Origin: Gemmobacter denitrificans | GTDB lineage: Bacteria; Pseudomonadota; Alphaproteobacteria; Rhodobacterales; Rhodobacteraceae | DNA length: 64,000 nucleotides | Assembly (NCBI RefSeq): GCF_036964905.1 | Contig: NZ_JBALHR010000001.1 | Location: 496,001 to 560,000 of the forward strand | Direction: 5' to 3' | Shown: in pieces, positions 26,610-34,398 of the stretch | Numbering within the stretch: position 1 is the first letter of the stretch | Layout of the letters: every line of letters begins with the position of its first letter | The notes under the pieces: model-generated | Told to the model about the DNA's origin: nothing | What the model saw: the letters and a program-made list of their open reading frames with translations, nothing else | Database searches by the model: none | Program-made: the position numbers and the translations under genes

Positions 26610-27446
26610 ATGCCAGAACGCCCCTTGCCCCGCCCCGAAAGCGACGCCCTGATCCATGACCCCGCAGCAGGAATGGACCGTCTGGTCGAAATCATGGCGC
26701 GGCTGCGCGCGCCCGATGGTTGCCCCTGGGACCGCGAACAGACCTTCGCAACCATTGCCCCCTATACGCTGGAAGAGGCGCATGAAGTGGCCGACGCGAT
26801 CGAGCGCCAATCCTGGGACGAGCTGAAATCCGAACTTGGCGATCTGCTGTTTCAATCGGTCTTTCATGCGCAGATGGCGCAGGAAGCCGGGTTGTTCGGC
26901 TTTCAGGATGTGGTCCGGGCAATTTCGGACAAGATGGTCAGCCGCCATCCCCATGTCTTTGGCGACGAAAGCAATGCCAAGAGCGCCGAACAACAGACCC
27001 GCGACTGGGAGGCTGTCAAGGCGGCCGAACGCGCAGCGCGGGAGGAAACCCGCACGCTGGATGGGGTTGCAATGGCCCTGCCCGCGCTGACCCGGGCGGT
27101 CAAGCTGCAAAAACGTGCGGCACGCGTGGGGTTTGATTGGCCCTCTACCACCGAGGTGGTGGACAAGATCATCGAAGAGGCCCGCGAACTCGTGGAGGCA
27201 CGCGATAGCCTGTCCGAGGCAGAAGTGGCCGAGGAATTCGGCGATCTGCTGTTTGTGATGGCCAATCTGGCCCGCCACCTGCAGGTGGACCCCGAAGCCT
27301 CCCTGCGCGCCGCCAATGCCAAGTTCACCCGGCGGTTCATGCGGATCGAGGATTGGCTGGCCGAAACCGGGCGTCGCCCCGCAGACAGCGATCTGACCGA
27401 GATGGATGCCCTGTGGAACCGCGCCAAGGCCGAGGAGCGCGGCTGA
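26610..27446 (+). CDS. mazG: Nucleoside triphosphate pyrophosphohydrolase MazG
   Basis: A 278-residue tandem MazG protein that hydrolyses NTPs/dNTPs to monophosphates and pyrophosphate. The first MazG domain shows GCPWDREQTF, EEAHEVADAI and ELGDLLFQSVFHA (EExxE...ExxD metal site). The second repeats this with EEARELVEAR and EEFGDLLFVMANLARHL. Length and the two-domain structure are standard. It stands alone with its own short upstream gap (65 bp). Confidence 0.96.
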   Translation: MPERPLPRPESDALIHDPAAGMDRLVEIMARLRAPDGCPWDREQTFATIAPYTLEEAHEVADAIERQSWDELKSELGDLLFQSVFHAQMAQEAGLFGFQDVVRAISDKMVSRHPHVFGDESNAKSAEQQTRDWEAVKAAERAAREETRTLDGVAMALPALTRAVKLQKRAARVGFDWPSTTEVVDKIIEEARELVEARDSLSEAEVAEEFGDLLFVMANLARHLQVDPEASLRAANAKFTRRFMRIEDWLAETGRRPADSDLTEMDALWNRAKAEERG

Positions 27447-27480
27447 TCGCGACAAATTATCCGATCAATTTCGTCAGCCA

Positions 27481-27509
27481 TTGACCTGAGTGAAAAACTA
27501 AGGTTTATG
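27481..27509 (+). promoter_or_regulatory. Sigma70-type promoter for the Fe3+-binding protein gene
   Basis: TTGACC (27481-27486), a 17-bp spacer and TTTATG (27504-27509) lie 31 bp before the ATG, in a notably AT-rich stretch. No clear Fur, Irr or RirA operator could be identified by eye. Confidence 0.5.
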
Positions 27510-27540
27510 GCCGCAGATTAACCGACGAAAGAGGTCAGAA

Positions 27541-28542
27541 ATGAACCGCGCCCTTCTCGCCGCCCTTCTGGCAAGCGCCGCCCTACCTGCGATTGCCGAA
27601 GAAGTGAACATCTATTCGCACCGCCAGCCCGAGCTGATCCAGCCGCTGCTGGATGCCTTTACCGCCGAAACCGGCATCACCACCAATGTGGCCTTTGTTG
27701 ACAAGGGCATGGCCGAGCGTCTGGTGGCCGAGGGTGACCGTTCGCCCGCCGATCTGGTGCTGACCGTCGATATCGCCCGCCTGACCCAACTGGTCGAGGC
27801 CGGGGTCACCCAGCCGGTGCAATCCGACGTGCTGGAAGCCAATATCCCTGCCGAACTGCGCGATGCGGGTGACCAATGGTTCGGCCTGACCTCGCGTGCG
27901 CGCATCATCTATGCCCACAAGGAGCGGGTGAAGGATGGCGAGGTGACCACCTATGAAGATCTGGCTGACCCGAAATGGAAGGGCCGCATCTGTTCGCGCT
28001 CGGGCACCAATGATTACAATGTGGCGCTGCTGTCCGCGGTGATCGCTCATCATGGCGCAGAGGCCGCCAAGACCTGGGCCGAAGGTGTGAAGGCCAATCT
28101 GGCGCGCAAGCCCGATGGGGGCGACCGCGATCAGGTCAAGGCGATCTGGGCGGGCGAATGCGATATCGCCATCGGCAACACCTATTACATGGGGGCCATG
28201 CTGAAGGACGCCGAACAGAAGGCCTGGGCCGATTCTGTGCGGATCACCTTCCCGGTCTTTGAAGGGAAGGGCACCCATCTGAACGTGTCGGGCGTGGCGA
28301 TGACCAAAGCCGCGCCGAACAAGGATGCCGCGCTGAAACTGATGGAATGGCTGTCGGGCGATGCGGCGCAGAAGATCTATGCCGAAACCAACAACGAATA
28401 TCCGGTCAAGCCGGGCGTGGCGCAATCGGAACTGGTGGCAAGTTGGGGCAGCTTTACCCCTGACAGCCTGGCCCTGACCGATGTGGCCGGCCATCGGGCC
28501 GAGGCGCTGAAAATCATGGAAGAGATCAACTTCGACGGCTGA
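27541..28542 (+). CDS. Fe(3+) ABC transporter substrate-binding protein (FbpA/FutA-like)
   Basis: A 333-residue periplasmic binding protein. A signal peptide ends at AIA-EE (about residue 20), NIYSHRQPELIQPLLDAF opens the mature protein, and the conserved iron-binding Tyr region NTYYMGAML (about 218-226) is present, with WKGRICSRSGTNDYN in the hinge lobe. These match the transferrin-like ferric binding proteins (FbpA, AfuA, FutA). No permease or ATPase gene adjoins it, so its transporter partner must be elsewhere. A terminator follows directly. Confidence 0.9.
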   Translation: MNRALLAALLASAALPAIAEEVNIYSHRQPELIQPLLDAFTAETGITTNVAFVDKGMAERLVAEGDRSPADLVLTVDIARLTQLVEAGVTQPVQSDVLEANIPAELRDAGDQWFGLTSRARIIYAHKERVKDGEVTTYEDLADPKWKGRICSRSGTNDYNVALLSAVIAHHGAEAAKTWAEGVKANLARKPDGGDRDQVKAIWAGECDIAIGNTYYMGAMLKDAEQKAWADSVRITFPVFEGKGTHLNVSGVAMTKAAPNKDAALKLMEWLSGDAAQKIYAETNNEYPVKPGVAQSELVASWGSFTPDSLALTDVAGHRAEALKIMEEINFDG

Positions 28543-28569
28543 TATTCCAAGCCTGTCATGTTAGAGTGG

Positions 28570-28593
28570 AAGGGCCGCATTTGCGGCCCTTTT
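28570..28593 (+). terminator. Rho-independent terminator after the Fe3+-binding protein gene
   Basis: 9-bp stem AAGGGCCGC / GCGGCCCTT with loop ATTT, followed by TT and a further T-rich stretch. It lies 28 bp past the stop codon. Confidence 0.85.
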
Positions 28594-28691
28594 GCGCTTT
28601 TTCGCATTTTTGTTTGCGCGCATACATTTTACCGGATGGACAAATCTCTGTTAACCTATTTTCCTGCCGCCCAAGAACAAAGGAGCGCGCC

Positions 28692-29639
28692 ATGTCCCAT
28701 GCCCCCCGCAAGATCATCATCGATACCGATCCGGGACAGGATGACGCCGTGGCGATCCTGCTGGCGCTGGCCAGCCCCGAAGATGTGACGGTGCTGGGCA
28801 TCACCGCTGTGGCCGGGAACGTGCCGCTGCCCCTGACCGAACGCAATGCCCGCATCATCTGTGAACTTGCGGGCAAACCGCAGACCCCGGTCTATGCCGG
28901 TTGCGATGCCCCGCTGAAGCGCAAGCTGGTGACAGCCGAACATGTGCATGGCAAGACCGGGCTGGACGGCCCGGTTCTGGCCGAGCCGACGATGGCGCTG
29001 CAGCCGACCCATGCGGTCGATTTCATCATTGATACCTTGCGCCGCGAACCGGCCCATAGCGTGACAATCTGCCCGCTGGGGCCGCTGACCAATATCGCCA
29101 CCGCCTTCCTGCGCGCGCCCGACATCATCGCGCGGGTGCAGCAGATCGTGCTGATGGGCGGGGCCTATTTCGAGGTGGGCAACATCACCCCCGCTGCAGA
29201 ATTCAACATTTACGTCGACCCAGAAGCCGCTGATATCGTGTTCAAATCCGGTGTGCCGCTTGTGGTGATGCCGCTGGATGTCACCCATAAGGCACTGACC
29301 AATCGCGCCCGGATCGAAGCCTTCCGCAACGTGGGCACCGAACCTTGCCGGATGGTGGCGGAATGGACGGATTTCTTCGAACGCTTTGACATGCAGAAAT
29401 ATGGCAGCGAAGGCGCCCCCCTGCATGATCCTTGCGTCATCGCCTATCTGATCCGCCCCGATCTGTTCACCGGACGCCACATCAATGTGGAAATCGAAAC
29501 GCAATCGGAGCTGACTCTGGGCATGACGGTGGCCGATTGGTGGGGGGTGACAGACCGACCCGCCAATGCGCTGTTCATCGGCGATCTGGACGCCGAAGGG
29601 TTCTATACCCTGCTGACCGAACGTATCGCGCGGCTGTAA
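28692..29639 (+). CDS. Inosine-uridine preferring nucleoside hydrolase family protein
   Basis: A 315-residue enzyme that cleaves the N-glycosidic bond of ribonucleosides for base salvage. The calcium-binding signature IIIDTDPGQDDAVAIL is at about 8-23. VLMGGAYFEVGNITPAAEFNIYVDPEAA (about 155-180) and the late HDPCVIAYL with its metal-ligand Asp complete the active site. AGGAG seven bases upstream supports the ATG at 28692. Whether it prefers purine or pyrimidine nucleosides cannot be told. Confidence 0.95.
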   Translation: MSHAPRKIIIDTDPGQDDAVAILLALASPEDVTVLGITAVAGNVPLPLTERNARIICELAGKPQTPVYAGCDAPLKRKLVTAEHVHGKTGLDGPVLAEPTMALQPTHAVDFIIDTLRREPAHSVTICPLGPLTNIATAFLRAPDIIARVQQIVLMGGAYFEVGNITPAAEFNIYVDPEAADIVFKSGVPLVVMPLDVTHKALTNRARIEAFRNVGTEPCRMVAEWTDFFERFDMQKYGSEGAPLHDPCVIAYLIRPDLFTGRHINVEIETQSELTLGMTVADWWGVTDRPANALFIGDLDAEGFYTLLTERIARL

Positions 29640-29651
29640 CCTGCGCAGGGA

Positions 29652-30683
29652 TCACGACAAGGGCAGCACCACGCTGAAGGTGCTGCCCTCGCCCTTCACG
29701 CTGTCGATGACAAGCCTTCCGCGATGACGGTTGACGATGTGTTTCACGATCGCCAGCCCCAATCCGGTGCCCCCCTTTTCGCGCGACCTGTGCGTATCCA
29801 CGCGGTAAAACCTCTCGGTCAGGCGCGGCAGGTGGACAGGGTCGATCCCTTCGCCGCGATCCCGCACCTCGACCCGCAAAGCGGGTCCGCGCACCCCGGG
29901 TTCTGACATGCTGCGGCTGACCGTGACTGTCACCAGCTTGCCCGGCGCCCCGTATTTCACGGCATTTTCGATCAGATTGTGAAACACCTGTGTCAGCTGA
30001 TCGCCATCCGCCCGCACCATCAGCGCGCCTTCCGCCCCCTTCAGCTCCAGCTGCACCCCTTGCGCATCGGCCATGGGGCGCAGCGTGGCCTGAACGCTGG
30101 TCAGCAAGCCGCGCAGATCGATCATGCTTTGCGGTCGTTGGCGTTCTCCTGCCTCTACCCGGCTAAGCGACAGCAGATCGCGCACCAGCCGCGTCATGCG
30201 CTCGGCTTCACGCGCCATGATGCCAAGAAACCGTTCCCGCGCCTTGGCATCGTCGCGGGCAGGCCCCTGAAGGGTTTCGATGAATCCCAGCAGCGCGGTC
30301 AGCGGGGTGCGCAATTCATGGCTGACATTGGCCACGAAATCACGGCGCAGCTGGCCCACCGCTTCCTGTTCGGTCATATCGAAAAAGCAGCAGATCACCC
30401 CGCCATGCGGCAGACGATTCACCGTAACCTCGAACACGGTATCCTGCCCATCCACGATCAGCCCGCAGCGCAGCCGGGTGAGATCGGCGCCCGCAGCACA
30501 GGCCTCGATCGCCTCGACCAGCGCGGGCTGCCGGAATGTCAGCGCAAAATGCCGCCCAAGCCCCAGGCTGCCCAATAGCGGAGCCGCCGCCGGATTGGCT
30601 GCAACGATCCGCAGATCGCCCCCGATCTGAACCATCGGCAGCGGCACTGCCTCCAGCATGGCCTCGCGTTCTGCCTGATCCAT
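29652..30683 (-). CDS. PhoR-like soluble sensor histidine kinase
   Basis: A 343-residue kinase with an N-terminal PAS-like domain (about 8-105), a HisKA box FVANVSHELRTPLTALLGF with phospho-acceptor His122, and an HATPase domain with N box HNLIENAVKYG, G1 DRGEGID and G2 GTGLGLAIVKHI. The arrangement is that of PhoR, but no membrane segment is visible, and no response-regulator or pst genes adjoin. I chose the ATG at 30683 (GGAG upstream); an in-frame extension to 30779 is possible. It lies downstream of iolB on the same strand and is convergent with the nucleoside hydrolase gene. Confidence 0.88.
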   Translation of the reverse strand: MDQAEREAMLEAVPLPMVQIGGDLRIVAANPAAAPLLGSLGLGRHFALTFRQPALVEAIEACAAGADLTRLRCGLIVDGQDTVFEVTVNRLPHGGVICCFFDMTEQEAVGQLRRDFVANVSHELRTPLTALLGFIETLQGPARDDAKARERFLGIMAREAERMTRLVRDLLSLSRVEAGERQRPQSMIDLRGLLTSVQATLRPMADAQGVQLELKGAEGALMVRADGDQLTQVFHNLIENAVKYGAPGKLVTVTVSRSMSEPGVRGPALRVEVRDRGEGIDPVHLPRLTERFYRVDTHRSREKGGTGLGLAIVKHIVNRHRGRLVIDSVKGEGSTFSVVLPLS

Positions 30684-30779
30684 GATGCTCCGGTCCTCAC
30701 CTTGGCCCTGCCCGGGCTCCGGCACCTTTCTGCACCGCGGCAAGGCACTTCGCAACAGGCTTGCCAACCAGGATGGCAA

Positions 30780-31586
30780 TCAGGCATCTGCCCGGGCGAT
30801 CCAGTCGTGATCAGGGTCATTCTGGAAGCGCCACTTGCGCAGCGGCCCGGCCATGACGTTCAGATAATACATCTCGTATCCATAGGGCGCCCCGCAGGGG
30901 TGATGACCCTTGGGCACCAGAACTACATCATGGTTTTTCACTGCCATGGTTTCGTCCAGTGCCCCATCCTCGGTATAGACCCGCTGGATGCCAAACCCCT
31001 GCGCAGGGTTCAGCCGGTGGTAGTAGGTCTCTTCCAGATAGGTCATCCGGGGAAAATCATCTTCGTCATGGCGGTGGCTGGGATAGCTCGACCAATGGCC
31101 AGCCGGTGTGAACACCTCGGTCACCAGCAGGCTGTCGGCCACCTCACGCGCCTCCATCGCGATGTTGTTCACATAGCGGGTATTGGTGCCCTTGCCGCGC
31201 GGGGTCAGGTCGATCCCGTCCGGGCCCAGCCGCTGTGCCTTGTGCCCACCTTTCCCCGGCGCCGAACAGATCGCCAGCGTGCAGGGAGTGGTGGCTTCCG
31301 CCGCCCAGTCGCTGTGATCGGGTACATAGAGGCAATGCGGCGGGGTCTTTTCGAACACATCCATCCGCGCGCCCATGACGCCCCAATCCTGACCGGCGGC
31401 CGTGATGCGCGCCTTGCCCTCGACCAGCACCAGAATGACCTCGCGCCCGCCAGTCGCCTCGGCCACCCGATCGCCGGGTTCCAGCCGATACAGGCCAAAG
31501 CCGACATAGCCCCAGCCTGCGCTTTCGGGCGTCACATCATGCACCTTGCCGCGCGTGCCTGCAGGTTTCACCAAAAGCCCGGCCAT
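30780..31586 (-). CDS. iolB: 5-deoxy-glucuronate isomerase
   Basis: A 268-residue cupin-fold isomerase that converts 5-deoxy-D-glucuronate to 5-dehydro-2-deoxy-D-gluconate in myo-inositol breakdown. WSSYPSHRHDEDD (about 165-178) with metal-ligand His residues, LEETYYHRLNPAQGFGIQRVYT and the VLVPKGHHPCGAPYGY segment are the family landmarks. Two ATGs (31592 and 31586) are possible; AAAGGGG fits 31586 better. It is the last gene of the iolC-D-E-B set. Confidence 0.95.
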   Translation of the reverse strand: MAGLLVKPAGTRGKVHDVTPESAGWGYVGFGLYRLEPGDRVAEATGGREVILVLVEGKARITAAGQDWGVMGARMDVFEKTPPHCLYVPDHSDWAAEATTPCTLAICSAPGKGGHKAQRLGPDGIDLTPRGKGTNTRYVNNIAMEAREVADSLLVTEVFTPAGHWSSYPSHRHDEDDFPRMTYLEETYYHRLNPAQGFGIQRVYTEDGALDETMAVKNHDVVLVPKGHHPCGAPYGYEMYYLNVMAGPLRKWRFQNDPDHDWIARADA

Positions 31587-31594
31587 CGTCATCC

Positions 31595-31615
31595 CCTTTA
31601 TCTTGGTTCAAATAT
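31595..31615 (-). repeat. Dispersed intergenic motif, copy 2 (upstream of iolB)
   Basis: The minus-strand leader of iolB carries TTTGAACCAAGATAAAGG, differing by one base from the copy before rsmA (16511-16531), inside a 21-bp match, and again preceded by a G/C-rich run. Its end merges into the iolB Shine-Dalgarno region. Confidence 0.55.
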
Positions 31616-31664
31616 CCTCGGGGGGGCCGGGGGGCAGACAGCCCCCCGGCCTTCGCCGCAGGGA

Positions 31665-32561
31665 TCAGATCAGGCCCGCCGCTTTCGACAGACGTTTCAA
31701 GGTGGCCAGACCCAAGGTCTGATAGAGCAGCGGATTGCGCTCGTCGGGGTTCTGTTCCGCCTCGATCACGATCCAGCCATCATATTTGTGATCGGCCAAT
31801 ATCTGCAGCAGCGGCGCGAAATCGACGCCGCCGTCCTGATCGCCGGGCACTGTGAAAGCGCCGGCCACCACGCCTTGCAGAAAACTCAGCCGCTCGGCAC
31901 GCACCTTGGCCGTGATCGCCGGACGGATGTTCTTGGCGTGGAAGTGGCGCACGCGCGCGGCGTGTTTGCGCAGGACCGCCACCGGATCGCCGCCGCCAAA
32001 GGCGCAATGCCCGGCGTCAAACAGCAGGTGGGTATGCGGACCGGTCGCCGCCATCAGCGCGTCGATTTCCTCGGGGCTTTCCACAATGGTGCCCATGTGG
32101 TGGTGGTAGACTAGCGTGACACCCTGCCCCGTCAGATAGGCGGCAAAGGCCTCAAGCTTGGCGCCAAAGGCCGCCATTTCATCGGCGGACAGCACCGGAC
32201 GATCATTCACCGGCTTTGCCGCATCGCCATGGATCGCGTTGGAGGTTTCGCACACGATCATCACCTTGCAGCCATTGTGCTTGAGCTTGGCAAGGTGATG
32301 CTGGCAGGCGGCGATCTCATCTTCCACAGACCGCAGCAGAAGCTCGGTCGAATACCAGCCCGAGATGAACTTGAGGCCATATTCCGCCAGAAGTGCCCGC
32401 AACGCCTCGGGTTCATCCGGCCAGCGATGGCCGTTCTCGATGCCGTCAAAGCCGATCTGACGGCCCGCCTCATCAAGGATACGCGCGGTGGGGATATTGG
32501 CGCCGATGGTTTGATCGTCGTCATTGGCCCAGGCGATGGGGTTGGTTCCGAATTGGATCAT
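31665..32561 (-). CDS. iolE: myo-inosose-2 dehydratase
   Basis: A 298-residue TIM-barrel enzyme that dehydrates scyllo-inosose (2-keto-myo-inositol) to a trione-type diketone. FGTNPIAWANDD at the N-terminus, GFDGIENGHRWP, LVYHHHMGTIVES, LLFDAGHCAFGGGDP and the late WIVIEAEQNP are diagnostic for IolE (metal-ligand Glu/Asp/His). Ten bp separate it from iolD. Confidence 0.96.
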   Translation of the reverse strand: MIQFGTNPIAWANDDDQTIGANIPTARILDEAGRQIGFDGIENGHRWPDEPEALRALLAEYGLKFISGWYSTELLLRSVEDEIAACQHHLAKLKHNGCKVMIVCETSNAIHGDAAKPVNDRPVLSADEMAAFGAKLEAFAAYLTGQGVTLVYHHHMGTIVESPEEIDALMAATGPHTHLLFDAGHCAFGGGDPVAVLRKHAARVRHFHAKNIRPAITAKVRAERLSFLQGVVAGAFTVPGDQDGGVDFAPLLQILADHKYDGWIVIEAEQNPDERNPLLYQTLGLATLKRLSKAAGLI

Positions 32562-32571
32562 GGTCTTGACC

Positions 32572-34398
32572 TCAGTTACCCAGCCATTGGCGGGCGATGT
32601 TCTGTTCGTATTTCTCACGCGCGGCGTTCACTTGCGGACGCTCGGACACTTCCGGTACGGCCACGTCCCACCAGGAGCCACCAGCGCCCGTCCCCGGGGC
32701 CGGATCGGTTTCAATAAGGATGACGGTCGGCAGGCTTGCGCCTTTGGCTTCGGCCATTGCAGCCTCCAACTCGGCCACCGACCCAACCTTGCGGGTGATC
32801 GCCCCCATGGAGCCCGCATGGGCCACAAAGTCGATATGCGCCGGGTTCACGTGATAGCTGTCATCCAGCAGATTGTTGAATGGCGCCCCGCCGCAGCCTT
32901 GTTGCAGGCGGTTGATGCAGCCATAACCGCGGTTATCAGTCAGCACCACGGTGAAGGGGATGCCCATCATCACCGCTGTCGCCAGCTCGCTATTGGCCAT
33001 CATGTAGCTGCCATCACCGACCATGCAGACCACATGCTTTTCCGGCGCGGCCATCTTGATGCCCATGGCACCCGCGACCTCATAGCCCATGCAGCTGAAG
33101 CCATATTCCATGTGGTACCCGCCCGCCGCCGCGCGCCACAGCACATGCAGCGCGCCGGGCATGGTGCCCGCAGCCGACATGACGATGCTGTCCTTGCCCG
33201 TGGCCCGCGTCACCGCGCCGATGATCTGCGCATCGGTGGGCAGGGCATTGCCTTCCGGCGCGGCAAACAGGGCATCCGTGGTGACAAACCATTCCTTGCG
33301 CGCCGCGAAATCCGGGTCGGCAAAGCGGGTATTGCCCAAAGCGGCGGTCAGTTTGGCCAGCGCCACCTTGGCATCGGCAATCAGCGGCTGCGCACCACGT
33401 TTTTGCCCATCATAGCCGTGGATGTTGATCGACAGGATCTTGCGGCACGGCGCCGAGAACACGGTCCAGCTTCCCGTTGTGAAATCCTGAAACCGGGTGC
33501 CGACGCCGATCACCAGATCGGCCTCTGCGGCCAGCTTGTTACCACAGGCCGTGCCCGTCACACCGGGCGCGCCGAAATGCAGATCATTCTCCCAATCAAT
33601 CGCGCCCTTGCCCGCCTGTGTTTCGACAAAGGGAATGTTATGCTTATTGGCAAAGGCCAGCAGATCAGCCTCGGCCTGCGCATAGATCACGCCGCCCCCC
33701 GCCACGATCAGCGGCTTTTTCGCAGCCTTGATCGCGGCCACGGCTGCTTCCAGCTCGCGCTGGTCGGGCTCCGGGCGGCGGATGTACCAGACCTTCGGTT
33801 CAAAGAAGTCGGTCGGATAATCATAGGCCTCTGCCTGCGTATCCTGACAGAAGGCCAGCGTCACCGGGCCGCAATTCGCGGGGTCCGTCATCACACGCAG
33901 CGCACGCGGCAGCGCGGTCAGGATATGCTCGGGCCGCGAAATCCGGTCGAAATAGCGCGACACCGGGCGGAAACAATCATTGGCCGAAACCGTACCATCA
34001 TCGAAATCTTCGATCTGCTGCAACACCGGGTCGGGCGCGCGATTGGCAAACACGTCGCCGGGGATGAACAGCACCGGCAGACGGTTCACATGCGCCAGCG
34101 CCGCCGCCGTCACCATATTGGTGGCCCCCGGCCCAATGCTGGAGGTGACCGCCATCGCCCGCCGCCGCTTATGGGTCTTGGCATAGGCAATCGCGGCATG
34201 GGCCATGGTTTGTTCGTTATGGCCGCGCCATGTGGGGAAGGTTTCCTTGGCGTGATACAGCGCCTCTCCGATCCCCGCCACGTTGCCATGGCCAAAGATC
34301 GCCCAGATCCCTTCGATGAAACGCTCGCCCTCTTCGGTCATCTGGACCGAAAGCCATTTGACCATGGCCTGCGCGGCGGTGAGGCGGATCGTGCTCAT
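32572..34398 (-). CDS. iolD: 3D-(3,5/4)-trihydroxycyclohexane-1,2-dione acylhydrolase (decyclizing)
   Basis: A 608-residue thiamine-diphosphate enzyme that opens the inositol-derived ring to 5-deoxy-glucuronate. It has the three domains of ThDP enzymes: an N-terminal part with IWAIFGHGNVAGIGEAL and SSIGPGATNMVTAAA, a central domain, and a C-terminal cofactor motif GDGSYMMANSELATA with NRGYGCINRLQQ. The N-terminal MSTIRLTAAQAMVKWL matches IolD. Start overlaps the iolC stop by four bases. Confidence 0.97.
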   Translation of the reverse strand: MSTIRLTAAQAMVKWLSVQMTEEGERFIEGIWAIFGHGNVAGIGEALYHAKETFPTWRGHNEQTMAHAAIAYAKTHKRRRAMAVTSSIGPGATNMVTAAALAHVNRLPVLFIPGDVFANRAPDPVLQQIEDFDDGTVSANDCFRPVSRYFDRISRPEHILTALPRALRVMTDPANCGPVTLAFCQDTQAEAYDYPTDFFEPKVWYIRRPEPDQRELEAAVAAIKAAKKPLIVAGGGVIYAQAEADLLAFANKHNIPFVETQAGKGAIDWENDLHFGAPGVTGTACGNKLAAEADLVIGVGTRFQDFTTGSWTVFSAPCRKILSINIHGYDGQKRGAQPLIADAKVALAKLTAALGNTRFADPDFAARKEWFVTTDALFAAPEGNALPTDAQIIGAVTRATGKDSIVMSAAGTMPGALHVLWRAAAGGYHMEYGFSCMGYEVAGAMGIKMAAPEKHVVCMVGDGSYMMANSELATAVMMGIPFTVVLTDNRGYGCINRLQQGCGGAPFNNLLDDSYHVNPAHIDFVAHAGSMGAITRKVGSVAELEAAMAEAKGASLPTVILIETDPAPGTGAGGSWWDVAVPEVSERPQVNAAREKYEQNIARQWLGN

